From a virus, in the IMG/VR virus record IMGVR_UViG_3300006749_000174, positions 1 to 21,305 of that record: 21,305 nucleotides of DNA. The stretch is one strand, 5' to 3'. This document shows positions 13,031 through 18,216 of this stretch, one piece after another (within the stretch, counting starts at the first letter, position 1; each line of letters begins with the position of its first letter). The notes under the pieces are model-generated. The model was not told the DNA's origin, did no database searches, and saw only the letters and a list, made by a program, of their open reading frames with translations. Position numbers and translations under genes: made by a program.

Positions 13031-13307
13031 AAACTACAAAAAAATCTTTAGTGATTATTGGGGATATCGAGGTCAAGATGTCCCCATGTGTTGGGGTTGC
13101 AATATGCAAATAGCAGTTGATATCCACCACCTAGTTCCTCGTGGTTTTGGAGGAAGTAAAAAAAATTTAAGAAACACTATTGATAATCTCATACCATTGT
13201 GTCGTCCATGCCACATGATAGCCGAAAGAGATAAGTTTTTTAATGAAGAATTAAAAATAAAATTAAAAAATAAAATAGCAGAAAAGGAGTTTGAAGAAGA
13301 TGAGTGA
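13005..13307 (+). CDS. HNH endonuclease
   Basis: 100 residues. A zinc-supported beta-beta-alpha HNH core: CWGC (C29, C32), DIHHLVPRGFGGSKKN (H41-H42, N54), then NLIPLCRPCHMIAE (C66, C69, H70). All metal and catalytic residues are present. The C-terminus is Lys/Glu-rich helix. It is stand-alone, not inside an intron or intein that I can see, so a DNA-processing, recombination or packaging-related role is as likely as homing. It starts within the end of the preceding gene (26-nt overlap), with AAAGG upstream. Confidence 0.85.
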   Translation: MMSSSKISKNYKKIFSDYWGYRGQDVPMCWGCNMQIAVDIHHLVPRGFGGSKKNLRNTIDNLIPLCRPCHMIAERDKFFNEELKIKLKNKIAEKEFEEDE

Positions 13308-13656
13308 TATATATTCACTAGATTTTGAGCCAAATAAATTATCACATCAACAAGAGCAATTAGGATTAGTTTATGCTGATGAAGATACAGCAGTCGATTT
13401 AATGAAAAAAGAAGAAAAAATGTTAGTAGCAGAATTAACGGTATATTATTCTCAGAATACGAGTTATAAAAATACTTCTGAATTAAATGCACATATTTAT
13501 TCGGATAAAAGATTTAAGGACTTTGCTGACAGATACGGCAAAACCTTAAAAAGTAGGAATCGTTCTAAAATTAGATACGAAACTTACAAAACTTTCAGAG
13601 AAGACTTAAGAACTAAAGTCGTCAATGAAAGAGAGTTAGTCAAAAGAAACTTATAG
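13300..13656 (+). CDS. Hypothetical basic early protein
   Basis: 118 residues from ATG 13300 (AAGGAG about 10 nt upstream). A TTG at 13291 is in frame but sits too close to that ribosome site. The N-terminus is acidic (DEDTAVDLMKKEEKM). The C-terminal half is helical and basic (DRYGKTLKSRNRSKIRYETY, KTFREDLRTKVVNERELVKR), suggesting nucleic-acid contact. The HNH stop overlaps it by 8 nt. No family recognised. Confidence 0.65.
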   Translation: MSDIYSLDFEPNKLSHQQEQLGLVYADEDTAVDLMKKEEKMLVAELTVYYSQNTSYKNTSELNAHIYSDKRFKDFADRYGKTLKSRNRSKIRYETYKTFREDLRTKVVNERELVKRNL

Positions 13657-13669
13657 AAAGGAGTTATAC

Positions 13670-13867
13670 ATGGCTAGTCAAAACACAAGAATACTAGATT
13701 ATTTAAAATCTGGTAAAAAGTTAAACCCTTTACAAGCATTAGAAAAGTTTGGTTGTTTCAGATTAAGTGCAAGAATACTTGATTTACGACAACAGGGTAA
13801 TGCAATCATAACAACAAATGTTACTCGAAAAGGTAAAACTTTTGCCGAGTACTCACTAATGGAGTAA
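13670..13867 (+). CDS. Small helix-turn-helix protein (HTH_39-like)
   Basis: 65 residues forming a single winged-helix-like unit: SQNTRILDYLKSGKKLNPLQ (3-22), then ALEKFGCFRLSARILDLRQQ and a short wing, GNAIITTNV...KGKTFAEYSL. This is the phage HTH_39 pattern, which I recall well. Strong AAGGAG ribosome site. A small DNA-binding regulator or recombination accessory protein; the TGAYGAT repeats in the control region are possible targets, but nothing in the sequence links them. Confidence 0.75.
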   Translation: MASQNTRILDYLKSGKKLNPLQALEKFGCFRLSARILDLRQQGNAIITTNVTRKGKTFAEYSLME

Positions 13868-13869
13868 TC

Positions 13870-14130
13870 ATGAGCATAAAAGATAAAGAGTATTTCAATA
13901 TTAGTGATCAACAAATCGCTGATATGGAAGATGGGTTGGATTTAGATAAGATGAGAGCCTTTGATAAACACAATGAAGATATCAAAACTATGCAACTTAC
14001 TAAATTTGGTCTTGAACATTATATCAAACGATTCGGTAAAGAGAGTAACATCTACGAAAAATGTAAAGAATTGATTATAGAACTTGATAACAACATCAAT
14101 CATACCGAAAACTATAAGGATTTATTATGA
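13870..14130 (+). CDS. Hypothetical acidic early protein
   Basis: 86 residues, helical and charged (ISDQQIADMEDGLDLDKMRA, TKFGLEHYIKRFGKESNIYE, KCKELIIELDNNIN). No domain recognised, and no membrane segment. GGAG lies 6 nt upstream, only 2 nt after the preceding stop, and the 3' end overlaps the next gene as ATGA. It is probably cotranslated with its neighbours in the DNA-metabolism operon. Confidence 0.65.
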   Translation: MSIKDKEYFNISDQQIADMEDGLDLDKMRAFDKHNEDIKTMQLTKFGLEHYIKRFGKESNIYEKCKELIIELDNNINHTENYKDLL

Positions 14131-14357
14131 CTTTAGATCAAGCAATAAAAATACAAAGCACGATTGATGGTCGTGCTATTGCAGTTGATACTCTAGAATT
14201 TTTAGATCAAACGCATTACTCAAGATCAAAAGAAGAATGGATTAGATTTGGAGATATGCACCTTGATCATTTTTTTAGAGTCTTTCAAAATGAGGCGAGT
14301 CATATAACTAAAAATGATATAAAATCTTTAATAAAAGAAGTTATGGAGGAAAAGTGA
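14127..14357 (+). CDS. Hypothetical small early protein
   Basis: 76 residues, mixed charge and helical (DQAIKIQSTIDGRAIAVDTL, RSKEEWIRFGDMHLDHFFRV, DIKSLIKEVMEEK). No family recognised. AAGGAT lies upstream of ATG 14127, and the start overlaps the previous stop (ATGA). Its last codons contain the GGAGG of the exonuclease gene. It may be a partner of that enzyme, on position only. Confidence 0.6.
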   Translation: MTLDQAIKIQSTIDGRAIAVDTLEFLDQTHYSRSKEEWIRFGDMHLDHFFRVFQNEASHITKNDIKSLIKEVMEEK

Positions 14358-15142
14358 TTGAACATTTTAAGAAGTTTGATGCCGAGGGTGTTAAAAGTAT
14401 TTTACCCTTGTCATTCAGTCAAATAACAGACTTCGCTTTCAATAGAGAGCGATGGGCATTACGCAGAATATTTGGGTATGAGTTTCCATCTTCTGCGGCA
14501 GCAGAACGAGGCAAAGCAGTAGAATCTGGTTTAAACATGGTATTGAATGGACTAGATCATGAAGTTGCTATTGTTAAAATGCATGAGGAGTTTGATGCTA
14601 ACGTCAAAAGATTTAACGATCCTAAAACTCAAGATGAAAAAGAAAAATTAAATTTTCTTTTTTTTAGAGGGATTGAAGAATTTAAAGATAAATCTCTGAC
14701 ATGGAATCTTACAGGATATCAAGAAAAGATCGAGATTGATATTCAAGGCATACCTTTGATTGGTTATACTGATTTTAAATTTGAAGATAAAAATACAAAA
14801 GAAGATTTTTATATTGATTTAAAAACTACAGGTAGAAAACCATCTGGGGTATCTATGGCTCATGCCATGCAACAATCAATTTATCAAAAAGGCACTAATG
14901 CAAATCAAAAATTATGGTATTTAGTTGGTAAAAAAACAGGTGCAGATTTTTATGATTTTAGCATTGATGACTATGATACACCATTCAAAGTATGTGAGCA
15001 GATTGTTTGTGCTATGGGAAACTACCTTAAATCAGTAAATACTCTTGATGATGTTAAAAATACACTTGTTCCAAACCCAGATGATTGGATTTGGCGAGAA
15101 GAAGCTCTTGTAAAGGCAAGGAAAGAGATTTGGGGGTATTAG
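14354..15142 (+). CDS. RecB/Cas4-like PD-(D/E)XK exonuclease
   Basis: 262 residues with a GTG start (GGAGG 4 nt upstream; GTGA overlap with the preceding stop). The N-terminal 'LPLSFSQITDFAFNRERWAL' (18-36) is the Cas4/AddB-type entry helix. It is followed by ERGKAVESG (51-59; the usual His is replaced), IGYTDFKFED (136-145, Asp140), FYIDLKTTGRKPS (152-164, Asp155 and Lys157) and QQSIYQKG (173-180, the QxxxY motif). The catalytic set of the RecB nuclease family is complete. I see no Cys cluster for a 4Fe-4S centre, unlike true Cas4. Likely role: DNA end resection for recombination or degradation of host DNA. Last gene of the rightward operon. Confidence 0.82.
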   Translation: MIEHFKKFDAEGVKSILPLSFSQITDFAFNRERWALRRIFGYEFPSSAAAERGKAVESGLNMVLNGLDHEVAIVKMHEEFDANVKRFNDPKTQDEKEKLNFLFFRGIEEFKDKSLTWNLTGYQEKIEIDIQGIPLIGYTDFKFEDKNTKEDFYIDLKTTGRKPSGVSMAHAMQQSIYQKGTNANQKLWYLVGKKTGADFYDFSIDDYDTPFKVCEQIVCAMGNYLKSVNTLDDVKNTLVPNPDDWIWREEALVKARKEIWGY

Positions 15143-15300
15143 GTACCTTTTACCCTTAAAAGTGTCTGAGAGGCTCTATATGAGCCTTTCTGCACTATCT
15201 TTTTAGAGTATTTAGTCCTATTTTTTCTACGACCACGTTTTATAGGTCTTTTATCAATTAATTCAGATATTGTCGCAGTAGTAGTAAATCCAGAACTCAT
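15139..15300 (-). CDS. Tiny basic protein (53 residues), convergent with the exonuclease
   Basis: The frame runs from ATG 15300 (MSSGFTTTATISELIDKRPI) through a very basic middle (KRGRRKNRTKYSKK) to the stop at 15139-15141. Its start overlaps the stop of the preceding gene as ATGA, and its end overlaps the convergent exonuclease stop by 4 bp. Both facts fill the gap exactly and argue that it is real. No family recognised; the composition suggests nucleic-acid binding. A hairpin (15168-15190) lies within it. Confidence 0.6.
   Translation of the reverse strand: MSSGFTTTATISELIDKRPIKRGRRKNRTKYSKKIVQKGSYRASQTLLRVKGT
15168..15190 (+). terminator. Hairpin at the convergent junction
   Basis: GAGAGGCTC (15168-15176) pairs with GAGCCTTTC (15182-15190) around a 5-nt loop, with one G-U pair. 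On the rightward RNA it is followed after 8 nt by CTTTTT. It would end the rightward operon about 25 nt past the exonuclease stop. It lies inside the leftward 53-codon frame, so it also has a coding explanation. Confidence 0.45.
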
Positions 15301-15479
15301 TTACCTACTGATCTCATAGCACGAGTATGTGCTTGATTGAAAGTGGCACCTTTTTTCATTGCTCTAGCCATAGAACGCATGTGTTTCAACGAATGATGTC
15401 TTGCGTGTTTGTTCATTGTTTTTTTCTGACCTGGTTTTAGACCTTTGACAATGTTTTTTATAGATGCCACCTTTACCAT
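15297..15479 (-). CDS. Small basic protein, 'RHHSLKHMRSMARAMKKG...AH' type
   Basis: 60 residues, Lys/Arg/His-rich. After a start IKNIVKGLKPGQKKTMNKHA come RHHSLKHMRSMARAMKKGAT (27-46) and FNQAHTRAMRSVGK. I recall the pattern 'LKPGQRKT...HxRHHSxKHxxxMxxxMxxGxSFxxAHxxAMxxVG' as a small family in marine phages and giant viruses; its function is unknown. Coupled on both sides: TAATG with the 28-residue gene before it and ATGA with the 53-residue gene after it. One of several cationic microproteins in the late region. Confidence 0.65.
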   Translation of the reverse strand: MVKVASIKNIVKGLKPGQKKTMNKHARHHSLKHMRSMARAMKKGATFNQAHTRAMRSVGK

Positions 15480-15565
15480 TATTTTTTCTTTTTAGCTTTT
15501 TTGGATTTCTTTTTTTTCATTGGTTTGGATCGCATACCCATACCATATCCTTTACCTCTTGGCAT
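15479..15565 (-). CDS. 28-residue Gly/Lys microprotein
   Basis: ATG 15565 begins MPRGKGYGMGMRSKP and ends in an almost pure Lys tract (KKKKSKKAKKKK). It has an excellent ribosome site (AAGGAGG 4-5 nt upstream) and its stop forms TAATG with the next start, so it is translated despite its size. The 'PRGKGYG' start is familiar from short phage proteins. A DNA- or RNA-neutralising role is inferred from charge. Confidence 0.6.
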   Translation of the reverse strand: MPRGKGYGMGMRSKPMKKKKSKKAKKKK

Positions 15566-15574
15566 ATTCCCTCC

Positions 15575-15703
15575 TTAATGTAAAATCCAGTTATGAGCCG
15601 CAACAACAACTGCTACCGCTATCACTATCTGCACCCACGATTTTAGTTCCGTAAATGCATGCCACCATTTAGTAATTTTCTGTTCTACAAATTTTCTAGC
15701 CAT
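15575..15703 (-). CDS. 42-residue single-pass membrane protein
   Basis: ATG 15703 follows AAAGGAGTAATTT, one of the best ribosome sites in the window. Residues 1-20 (MARKFVEQKITKWWHAFTEL) form an amphipathic, aromatic helix. Residues 24-41 (VQIVIAVAVVVAAHNWIL) form one membrane helix. It lies directly after the holin gene and may be a second small holin-like or accessory lysis protein, or a lysis timer. No family recognised. Confidence 0.62.
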   Translation of the reverse strand: MARKFVEQKITKWWHAFTELKSWVQIVIAVAVVVAAHNWILH

Positions 15704-15715
15704 AAATTACTCCTT

Positions 15716-16138
15716 TCATTTGTCGGTGTTTATTTTCTTCATTTTCTCGAACGATCTGATCCCACTCATGCCAAGTAAAGCCATGACTAAAGGCATCAGA
15801 GTGCCCATATCCATCTGTGGTATATTTGTCACTTCATATTGAAACAACCCACAAATAAATAAGATAAATTTACTTAATACATATTCCCAAAATATTGCTA
15901 ATGCACAACTCATACCAATCAATGGTCGCCAAGCACGTTGTAAAAAACCACTTATGCCACCAGCTTTACTTGAAGCATCAGCCAAGTTTATAGACATTTG
16001 CTTTTCTTTAAGTTTAGCTTCTATTTCAGCAAATCTATTTTTTAATTGTAATTTTTCTTCTTCACTCGTATGTAAATCATCAATAACACCAGCAACAGCT
16101 TTAACTGTACCGCCACTTAATAATTTTCCTAAAACCAT
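15716..16138 (-). CDS. Holin, 3-TM (GTA_holin_3TM-like)
   Basis: 140 residues. A charged, helical N-terminus (VIDDLHTSEEEKLQLKNRFA, EIEAKLKEKQMSINLADASS) leads to SGFLQRAWRPLIGMSCALAI, the 'Q..WRP' entry motif of the 3TM holin family. Three hydrophobic segments follow: LIGMSCALAIFWEYVLS, FILFICGLF, and LMPLVMALLGMSGI. The C-terminus is Lys-rich. The product permeabilises the inner membrane to release lysozyme. It lies 12 nt after the lysozyme gene, with AGGAG before ATG 16138. Same family as the holin used by gene-transfer agents in alphaproteobacteria. Confidence 0.8.
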   Translation of the reverse strand: MVLGKLLSGGTVKAVAGVIDDLHTSEEEKLQLKNRFAEIEAKLKEKQMSINLADASSKAGGISGFLQRAWRPLIGMSCALAIFWEYVLSKFILFICGLFQYEVTNIPQMDMGTLMPLVMALLGMSGIRSFEKMKKINTDK

Positions 16139-16150
16139 GTGATCTCCTAT

Positions 16151-16597
16151 TTAAACGTCAACAGTAATACTTTTTTGCATTTTGGCAATAATTCGATTTG
16201 CCCTGTTTGTTGTTTGATTATACCATCTTGAGTCTTTCATTTCTACCATCGCACCTGCATAATCTTTATTTTTAAGGCATTCTTTAAATTTAACAAATTT
16301 TTGCAATCGTGGTAATCCTAACTGAAAAACCATGTGAGCTACACACTCTCTTGCATTTTCATCAATATCCATATCCATTGTAAATGTTTCCATATCTTTT
16401 AATGCTATGTTAAAATCTTTCATAAATAACTCTATTGCTCGTTCTTGAGTTATTGGTTTCATTAATTCTTCTTTTTCATCATCACGAATTAAATGCCCAG
16501 CACCTATAGTCCAATACCCTAAATGATCTTGGTATGGGTTTAAAATAACACCACCCTCTTCTTTGATTATGTCATCTCTTAATGTTTCTATATCCAT
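16151..16597 (-). CDS. T4-type lysozyme (GH24 endolysin)
   Basis: 148 residues from ATG 16597, whose start overlaps the preceding stop as TAATG; an in-frame start at 16621 would add eight residues. IIKEEGGV (10-17) and PYQDHLGYWTIGAGHLI (21-37) carry the GH24 catalytic triad equivalent to T4 E11/D20/T26: E14, D24, T30. 'NARECVAHMVFQLGLPRLQK' and 'DSRWYNQTTNRANRI' are the conserved substrate-lobe segments. There is no signal peptide, so it needs the holin for access to the wall. Confidence 0.9.
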   Translation of the reverse strand: MDIETLRDDIIKEEGGVILNPYQDHLGYWTIGAGHLIRDDEKEELMKPITQERAIELFMKDFNIALKDMETFTMDMDIDENARECVAHMVFQLGLPRLQKFVKFKECLKNKDYAGAMVEMKDSRWYNQTTNRANRIIAKMQKSITVDV

Positions 16598-16785
16598 TAT
16601 TGTACCATCCTTAATACCCATGCAATGAATTGAGTTGCAACCATAAACCCAATACCATACAAAATTCGATTTAGTTTTTTCACTTCAAGTTGCAAGTGAT
16701 GTATGTGATTTGTTTCGAGCAGTTCAATTTTATTATAAATATTTACTATATGCTCTTTGGTAGTTTTTGGTGTTATCTTACTCAT
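16597..16785 (-). CDS. Small coiled-coil plus C-terminal membrane helix protein (XhlA/spanin-like accessory)
   Basis: 62 residues. A helical N-terminal part (KEHIVNIYNKIELLETNHIH, HLQLEVKKLNRI) leads to a C-terminal membrane helix (YGIGFMVATQFIAWVLRMV). This topology recalls XhlA-type lysis accessory proteins, and position just upstream of lysozyme fits. Coupled by ATGA to the gene before and TAATG to lysozyme. It may be an antiholin or accessory holin; the sequence does not decide. Confidence 0.62.
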   Translation of the reverse strand: MSKITPKTTKEHIVNIYNKIELLETNHIHHLQLEVKKLNRILYGIGFMVATQFIAWVLRMVQ

Positions 16786-17018
16786 ATTGCATTTACCCTA
16801 ATATCTCTACATTCAAATTTAACTACAATTTTATTTTCCTCAATATAATCTTTTTCTAATTCTTCTAATTCTTCTAAATTCTTGTAGTTATTATATGCTA
16901 ATTTATACCCAGCTTCAACACAATCATAATGTGTATCAAATTGATATCCAGAAACAGAACTACTAGGACAAGTCCCGGTAGTCATAGTGCAAATATATAA
17001 AATTAAAATATATTTCAT
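16782..17018 (-). CDS. Small secreted Cys-containing protein
   Basis: 78 residues. An N-terminal hydrophobic signal (MKYILILYICTMTTGTC) is followed by a soluble part with Cys33 (HYDCVEAGYKLAYN) and Cys69 (KFECRDIRV), plus Cys10 and Cys17. A periplasmic domain with a disulfide is likely. The Cys17 context (TGTC) is only weakly lipobox-like. The 'YDCVEAGYxxAY...VxFxC' pattern is common, from memory, in small marine phage proteins of this position. Coupled to both neighbours by 4-nt ATGA overlaps. Confidence 0.6.
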   Translation of the reverse strand: MKYILILYICTMTTGTCPSSSVSGYQFDTHYDCVEAGYKLAYNNYKNLEELEELEKDYIEENKIVVKFECRDIRVNAI

Positions 17019-17509
17019 TTCATATTACTTAATGGATTTTCTAATGCTTTTTGTATTTGTTTTGCAACTTTTTCTTCAAGTTCTGTCATATCGTTTTTTA
17101 TTTCATCAATAGCTTCTTTTAAATCTTTTGAGTTTTCTCTGCTATCTTCTTTTACTCTTTGTTCTACATCTTCAACTATTGTCTCAATTCTACGAACATC
17201 TGCCTTTAGATCGTTTTTAAGTTCTTTTGCTACAGATGCCACTAAAGCAACTTCATCTAATATTATTGTTATTTCTGACTGTAACATATTAAATTCAGTT
17301 TCAAGCACCTCTAATTTTTTATCAAAGCCACTTAAATCTGGGGAAACAAAAGAATTTATTTTCGCCTCCATATCAAGATATCTCTGATAAGCCTCAAACC
17401 CACCCCATAATACACCTATAAAAGAACTCAAAATAGTGATTATGAGAAACACCCTACCGCCCTTAAATTTAATACCGCCTATATCAATTTCTGTTTGTTG
17501 TTTAGCCAT
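17015..17509 (-). CDS. Membrane-anchored coiled-coil protein
   Basis: 164 residues. A short cytoplasmic N-terminus (MAKQQTEIDIGGIKFKGG) leads to one membrane helix (RVFLIITILSSFIGVLWGGF, about 19-38), then about 110 residues of heptad-like coiled coil (LDEVALVASVAKELKNDLKA, RRIETIVEDVEQRVKED, AIDEIKNDMTELEEKVAKQI). The C-terminus (LSNMK) is outside. It probably forms a periplasm-spanning rod; a spanin-like or envelope-bridging role is possible but not shown. TAATG coupling to the gene before. Confidence 0.65.
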   Translation of the reverse strand: MAKQQTEIDIGGIKFKGGRVFLIITILSSFIGVLWGGFEAYQRYLDMEAKINSFVSPDLSGFDKKLEVLETEFNMLQSEITIILDEVALVASVAKELKNDLKADVRRIETIVEDVEQRVKEDSRENSKDLKEAIDEIKNDMTELEEKVAKQIQKALENPLSNMK

Positions 17510-17649
17510 TATTTTCCTTGTCCTCTATACTTTTTTGAAAAGCCACGTCTAGTATCTTTGTTCATTTTTGCTTTACTAGGTTTTCTACCTATACTCGTTT
17601 TATGATTTATAGGTTCGTGTGCTTCATAATTTTTAAATTTTTTTGCCAT
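17509..17649 (-). CDS. 46-residue basic protein, 'KKYRGQGK' ending
   Basis: ATG 17649 begins MAKKFKNYEAHEPINHKTSI. The basic C-terminus (RKPSKAKMNKDTRRGFSKKY, then RGQGK) resembles a tiny conserved phage protein I have seen in marine viral genomes ('FSKKYRGQG'). The start and stop both form TAATG with the neighbours (17649-17651 and 17509-17511), so it is certainly placed as a gene. Function unknown. Confidence 0.62.
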   Translation of the reverse strand: MAKKFKNYEAHEPINHKTSIGRKPSKAKMNKDTRRGFSKKYRGQGK

Positions 17650-17870
17650 TAATCTAATATTAATTTATTTATATGCTTACTACCTAATTTATCTACCTCT
17701 ATTTCTGCCATAGATTTGATACATTGATACTCAACTGAACTGCCAATATTACGAGAAGCAATCCTTTTACCTTTTAAACAATCACTCATTGATTCTTGTA
17801 TTCTATGTTCTTTGATTTCGCCTTGTACTATCATAAGCAAAGCAATCACGACTTCAGTAATTTTTTCCAT
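17649..17870 (-). CDS. Small secreted/anchored Cys protein, marine phage type
   Basis: 73 residues. The N-terminus has a hydrophobic stretch (ITEVVIALLMIVQGEI) followed by EHRIQESMSDCLKGKRIASR and VEYQCIKSMAEIEVDKLGSK. The two Cys (C31, C50) and the 'SDCLKGKRIASR...VxYxCIKSxAEIE' pattern are familiar from uncultured marine phages. Probably a periplasmic disulfide protein. AAGGTG lies upstream. It overlaps the preceding gene by 17 nt. Confidence 0.6.
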   Translation of the reverse strand: MEKITEVVIALLMIVQGEIKEHRIQESMSDCLKGKRIASRNIGSSVEYQCIKSMAEIEVDKLGSKHINKLILD

Positions 17871-18216
17871 TTTCTCGCACCTTATCTTTTAATTTTTCGA
17901 TATCTTCTAAAGCACTTTCTAATAAAGATTTATTAAACTCAATATTGACTTTGTTTGTCATATTTTGCTCTTGGTTCTCAATCAATTTTTCTACATCACC
18001 ATATAAACTTTCAATCAACATAAATTGCTCTTGATCTACAGGCTTTTGATCACTTGCTTTTAATAAATCTGCTTGCATTAATTCTCTTGATGTTTCTAAA
18101 CTTGTTAATCTTCCTGTGAGTTCTGTATAAGCAAACACCCCAGCTACGACACCAGCTATGATCATAATCATATTACGAATAGGCATGCTTACTGATGTGT
18201 TTTCACTTATTTTCAT
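17854..18216 (-). CDS. Membrane-anchored coiled-coil protein
   Basis: 120 residues. Residues 12-34 (PIRNMIMIIAGVVAGVFAYT) form a membrane helix. The rest is a periplasmic or cytoplasmic helix-rich region (GRLTSLETSRELMQADLLKA, LIESLYGDVEKLIENQEQNM, LLESALEDIEKLKDKVRE) typical of a parallel coiled coil. The ribosome site at ATG 18216 is weak. It overlaps the 533-residue gene by 14 nt. The 'NTSVSMPIRNMIMIIAGVV' start is characteristic of a conserved marine phage protein of unknown role. Confidence 0.65.
   Translation of the reverse strand: MKISENTSVSMPIRNMIMIIAGVVAGVFAYTELTGRLTSLETSRELMQADLLKASDQKPVDQEQFMLIESLYGDVEKLIENQEQNMTNKVNIEFNKSLLESALEDIEKLKDKVRENGKNY

Noticed and set aside
13291-13299. 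TTG start for the 13300-13656 gene.
   Set aside because: It lies only 1 nt after AAGGAG, too close to that ribosome site; ATG 13300 is better placed.
13073-13492. Leftward 139-codon hydrophobic frame.
   Set aside because: Antisense of the HNH and following gene, both of which have better starts and recognised or coupled structure.
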